Part shown: positions 5,574 through 5,588 of the stretch, piece by piece
Numbering within the stretch: position 1 is the stretch's first letter
How the letters are laid out: the number at the start of each line of letters is the position of its first letter
DNA from: Caulobacteraceae bacterium
Lineage (GTDB): Bacteria; Pseudomonadota; Alphaproteobacteria; Caulobacterales; Caulobacteraceae
NCBI GenBank assembly: GCA_947479185.1
Contig: CANJYY010000203.1
Coordinates: 1-5,588, forward strand
Direction of reading: 5' to 3'
DNA: 5,588 bases
Notes under the pieces: generated by a model
Databases searched by the model: none
What the model saw: only the letters and a program-made list of their open reading frames with translations
Told to the model about the DNA's origin: nothing
Translations under genes and position numbers: made by a program

Positions 5574-5588
5574 GGGGACAGGACAAGC
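5574..5588. repeat. partial GGGGACAGG repeat cut by the window edge
   Basis: GGGGACAGG at 5574-5582 repeats the first nine bases of the copy at 5517-5525, then diverges. It is probably the left arm of another hairpin whose right arm is outside the window. Confidence 0.5.

Larger units (their letters stand above)
5400..5588. other. gene-free region upstream of the small exported protein, with palindromes
   Basis: No credible gene is seen in these 189 bp. They hold a perfect 9-bp hairpin at 5474-5496, a short palindrome at 5500-5511, a 42-bp palindrome at 5518-5559, and the start of another GGGGACAGG repeat at 5574 that runs off the window. The promoter of the minus-strand gene that starts at 5387 should lie here, but no clear box was found. 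Confidence 0.6.

Noticed and set aside
4756..5586. Upstream extension of the cupin gene: the minus-strand frame stays open to 5586, giving a 614-residue protein.
   Set aside because: The extension runs through the intergenic palindromes and overlaps the small exported protein gene in another frame. Its translation is low-complexity repeat read-through; the domain itself begins at MTDRIL.

Overview
The window is about 70% GC. Codon use is strongly third-position GC. The gene families and the intergenic palindromes point to an alphaproteobacterium, most likely Caulobacterales (Caulobacter, Phenylobacterium or Brevundimonas type). That placement is inferred from gene content and repeat style; no marker gene was compared.

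Layout from left to right: (1) 1-1760, minus strand: an M24B Xaa-Pro aminopeptidase of about 600 residues, whose last few codons lie outside the window. (2) 1865-2401, plus strand: a beta-type carbonic anhydrase with a twin-arginine signal peptide, divergent from the peptidase across about 100 bp. (3) 2405-2776, minus strand: a small single-pass membrane protein with an Ala-rich stalk, convergent with the anhydrase and separated from it by 3 bp. (4) 2844-3710, minus: prmA, the ribosomal protein L11 methyltransferase. (5) 3742-4755, minus: a JmjC-like cupin protein, 31 bp upstream of prmA and probably co-transcribed with it. (6) 4756-5060: no gene, but a nested set of palindromic repeats. (7) 5061-5387 (or 5399), minus: a small, probably exported hypothetical protein. 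(8) 5400-5588: more palindromes, again without a gene, running off the right edge.

The genes are mostly ordinary housekeeping or hypothetical genes. Two things stand out. The first is the pairing of a JmjC-like putative Fe(II)/2-oxoglutarate oxygenase with PrmA, which raises the possibility of a second ribosome-modifying enzyme. The gap between them holds a perfect 8-bp hairpin covering the prmA ribosome-binding site. The second is the repeat architecture at 4820-5054: two hairpins with GGGGACA/TGTCCCC ends bracket a 126-bp element with inverted ends, and each end is itself a palindrome whose two arms have changed together. A further palindrome with the same ends sits at 5518-5559, and the start of another is cut by the window edge.

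I found no tRNA, rRNA, CRISPR array, transposase or recognisable phage gene.
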